Positions 5,514 to 6,329 of a stretch of 6,329 bases of DNA are shown one piece after another (the stretch's first letter is position 1; each line of letters opens with the position of its first letter). The stretch is from positions 1 to 6,329 of the forward strand of contig DUIP01000015.1 in NCBI GenBank assembly GCA_013330285.1. The letters are read 5' to 3'. Below the pieces are notes generated by a model that ran no database searches, was not told where the DNA came from, and saw nothing but the letters and a program-made list of their open reading frames with translations. The stretch comes from Candidatus Poseidoniaceae archaeon. GTDB lineage: Archaea > Thermoplasmatota > Poseidoniia > Poseidoniales > Poseidoniaceae. The translations under genes and the position numbers were made by a program.

Positions 5514-6329
5514 CTACTGATGATTCGACAACCTATTCTGAATGTAGGCTTGCTCTGCCAACCACATCGTTCCTCCTGCAGCACCACGTACAGTGTTGTG
5601 GGAATAGGCTGAGAACTCAACGCAAGTCGGGCTCGTCATTCGAACCGAACCAATGACGACCGCCATGCCCGCCTTCAGGTCAGCACTTGGGTCCGGCTGA
5701 GATTGAAATTCCAGCCCATTTGACCACAGATGCTGTTCCACATCGATGTGTTCAACGATATGCAATGATCTATGCGGTGCACTCGGGCACTCACGCAGGC
5801 TTTCGGGCGGACTCCAGTTTTTCAAGCACGAAAGCACTTCGTCGAGCGTTGTGGGTTGTTCAAGTTGAATGGATGCGAAGATTTGATGGCCATCAATTCG
5901 GGTCACACGTCGACATGAGACTTCGACTTCTGCATTCATTGCTATGACATGACTCATCGATTCAGTGATGCTTTGGTGGTCGCGATGGACGCCCATCTGG
6001 CACGCTTGATCTCGCTGTGTATTGACGCTGGTGCCTAGAACATGCAGCAATTCTGATGCCGTCTTTTCTGCCTCCCCTATAATTTCTGAAGGGTGGTTTC
6101 CGCTCAATGCTTGTGCATCCAATACGAGTTCATATCCTGCTCCAGAAAGGGCTTGCTCACTGTTCATCTTGACATGGCGAATGCCAAACATCCGGGCAAG
6201 GGCTGCAGCAGGGACCGCTAAGGGGATGAGGGTGCAATTTGTTGCGCATGCCAGTGGGTATCCTGCCACCCCAAAATGCTCGAGGTGGTCACTGTTGACA
6301 TCGGGAATGACCAAAGGTATTCCATCGCA
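5514..6329 (-). CDS. asd: Aspartate-semialdehyde dehydrogenase, archaeal/fungal type (5'-truncated by window edge)
   Basis: This enzyme reduces aspartyl phosphate to aspartate semialdehyde with NADPH in the cytoplasm, the second step of the aspartate pathway to lysine, threonine, methionine and isoleucine. The frame stays open to the right edge, so the NADP-binding N-terminus and the start lie outside; 271 codons are visible. Counting from the edge, these include PLVIPDVNSDHL (5-16), the active-site CATNCT with its nucleophilic Cys (C32), SGAGY (62-66), CRRVTRIDGH with the probable catalytic His (H148), and the C-terminal signature SHNTVRGAAGG (243-253) followed by LAE. These match the archaeal/fungal branch better than the classical bacterial one. 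The stretch after SGAGY and the segment before the final signature (QPDPSADLKAGM, then GSVR) have drifted from the family pattern I remember (QPRLDR, GRIR). The next gene starts 40 nt downstream on the same strand. The family call is secure; full activity is inferred. Confidence 0.92.
   Translation of the reverse strand, partial: CDGIPLVIPDVNSDHLEHFGVAGYPLACATNCTLIPLAVPAAALARMFGIRHVKMNSEQALSGAGYELVLDAQALSGNHPSEIIGEAEKTASELLHVLGTSVNTQRDQACQMGVHRDHQSITESMSHVIAMNAEVEVSCRRVTRIDGHQIFASIQLEQPTTLDEVLSCLKNWSPPESLRECPSAPHRSLHIVEHIDVEQHLWSNGLEFQSQPDPSADLKAGMAVVIGSVRMTSPTCVEFSAYSHNTVRGAAGGTMWLAEQAYIQNRLSNHQ

Noticed and set aside
5474..5620. 49-residue N-terminal extension of the unknown 371-aa protein
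   Set aside because: It would overlap the conserved C-terminus of asd by about 107 nt; the ATG at 5473 follows the asd stop.

Overview
The window looks like archaeal chromosome, most likely from an uncultured marine Thermoplasmatota lineage (Marine Group II/Poseidoniales or a relative). This is inferred from protein families only: an archaeal exosome Csl4 subunit, a COG1031-type radical SAM protein, a COG2263 (METTL5-like) methyltransferase and an aspartate-semialdehyde dehydrogenase with archaeal/fungal-type motifs. No rRNA, tRNA, CRISPR array, insertion sequence or phage gene is visible.

All six supported genes lie on the minus strand, so transcription runs from high to low coordinates. 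They are: (1) the C-terminal 271 codons of aspartate-semialdehyde dehydrogenase, cut by the right edge (5514-6329); (2) a 371-aa protein of unknown function with an acidic, proline-rich linker (4358-5473); (3) a 69-aa zinc-ribbon protein with a Gln-rich tail (4102-4311); (4) a 220-aa METTL5-like RNA methyltransferase (3434-4096); (5) a 469-aa protein fusing a complete exosome Csl4 subunit to two RRM domains and a Gly/Lys/Arg-rich tail (1924-3333); (6) a 590-aa radical SAM protein with a C-terminal helix-hairpin-helix (125-1897). Gaps between genes are 5 to 100 nt. Several starts carry recognisable Shine-Dalgarno sequences, and one overlaps the preceding stop codon, so the genes plausibly form one operon or two overlapping transcription units.

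Genes 3 to 6 read as an RNA-modification and RNA-decay neighbourhood: a probable rRNA/RNA base methylase, the RNA-binding cap subunit of the exosome, and a radical SAM enzyme of unknown substrate. The most notable element is the Csl4-RRM-RRM fusion, because RRMs are uncommon in archaea and the usual archaeal Csl4 ends at its zinc ribbon. Its 100-nt leader also contains a long imperfect hairpin that could be an exosome-sensitive or autoregulatory RNA element. The left 124 nt hold no gene I can support.
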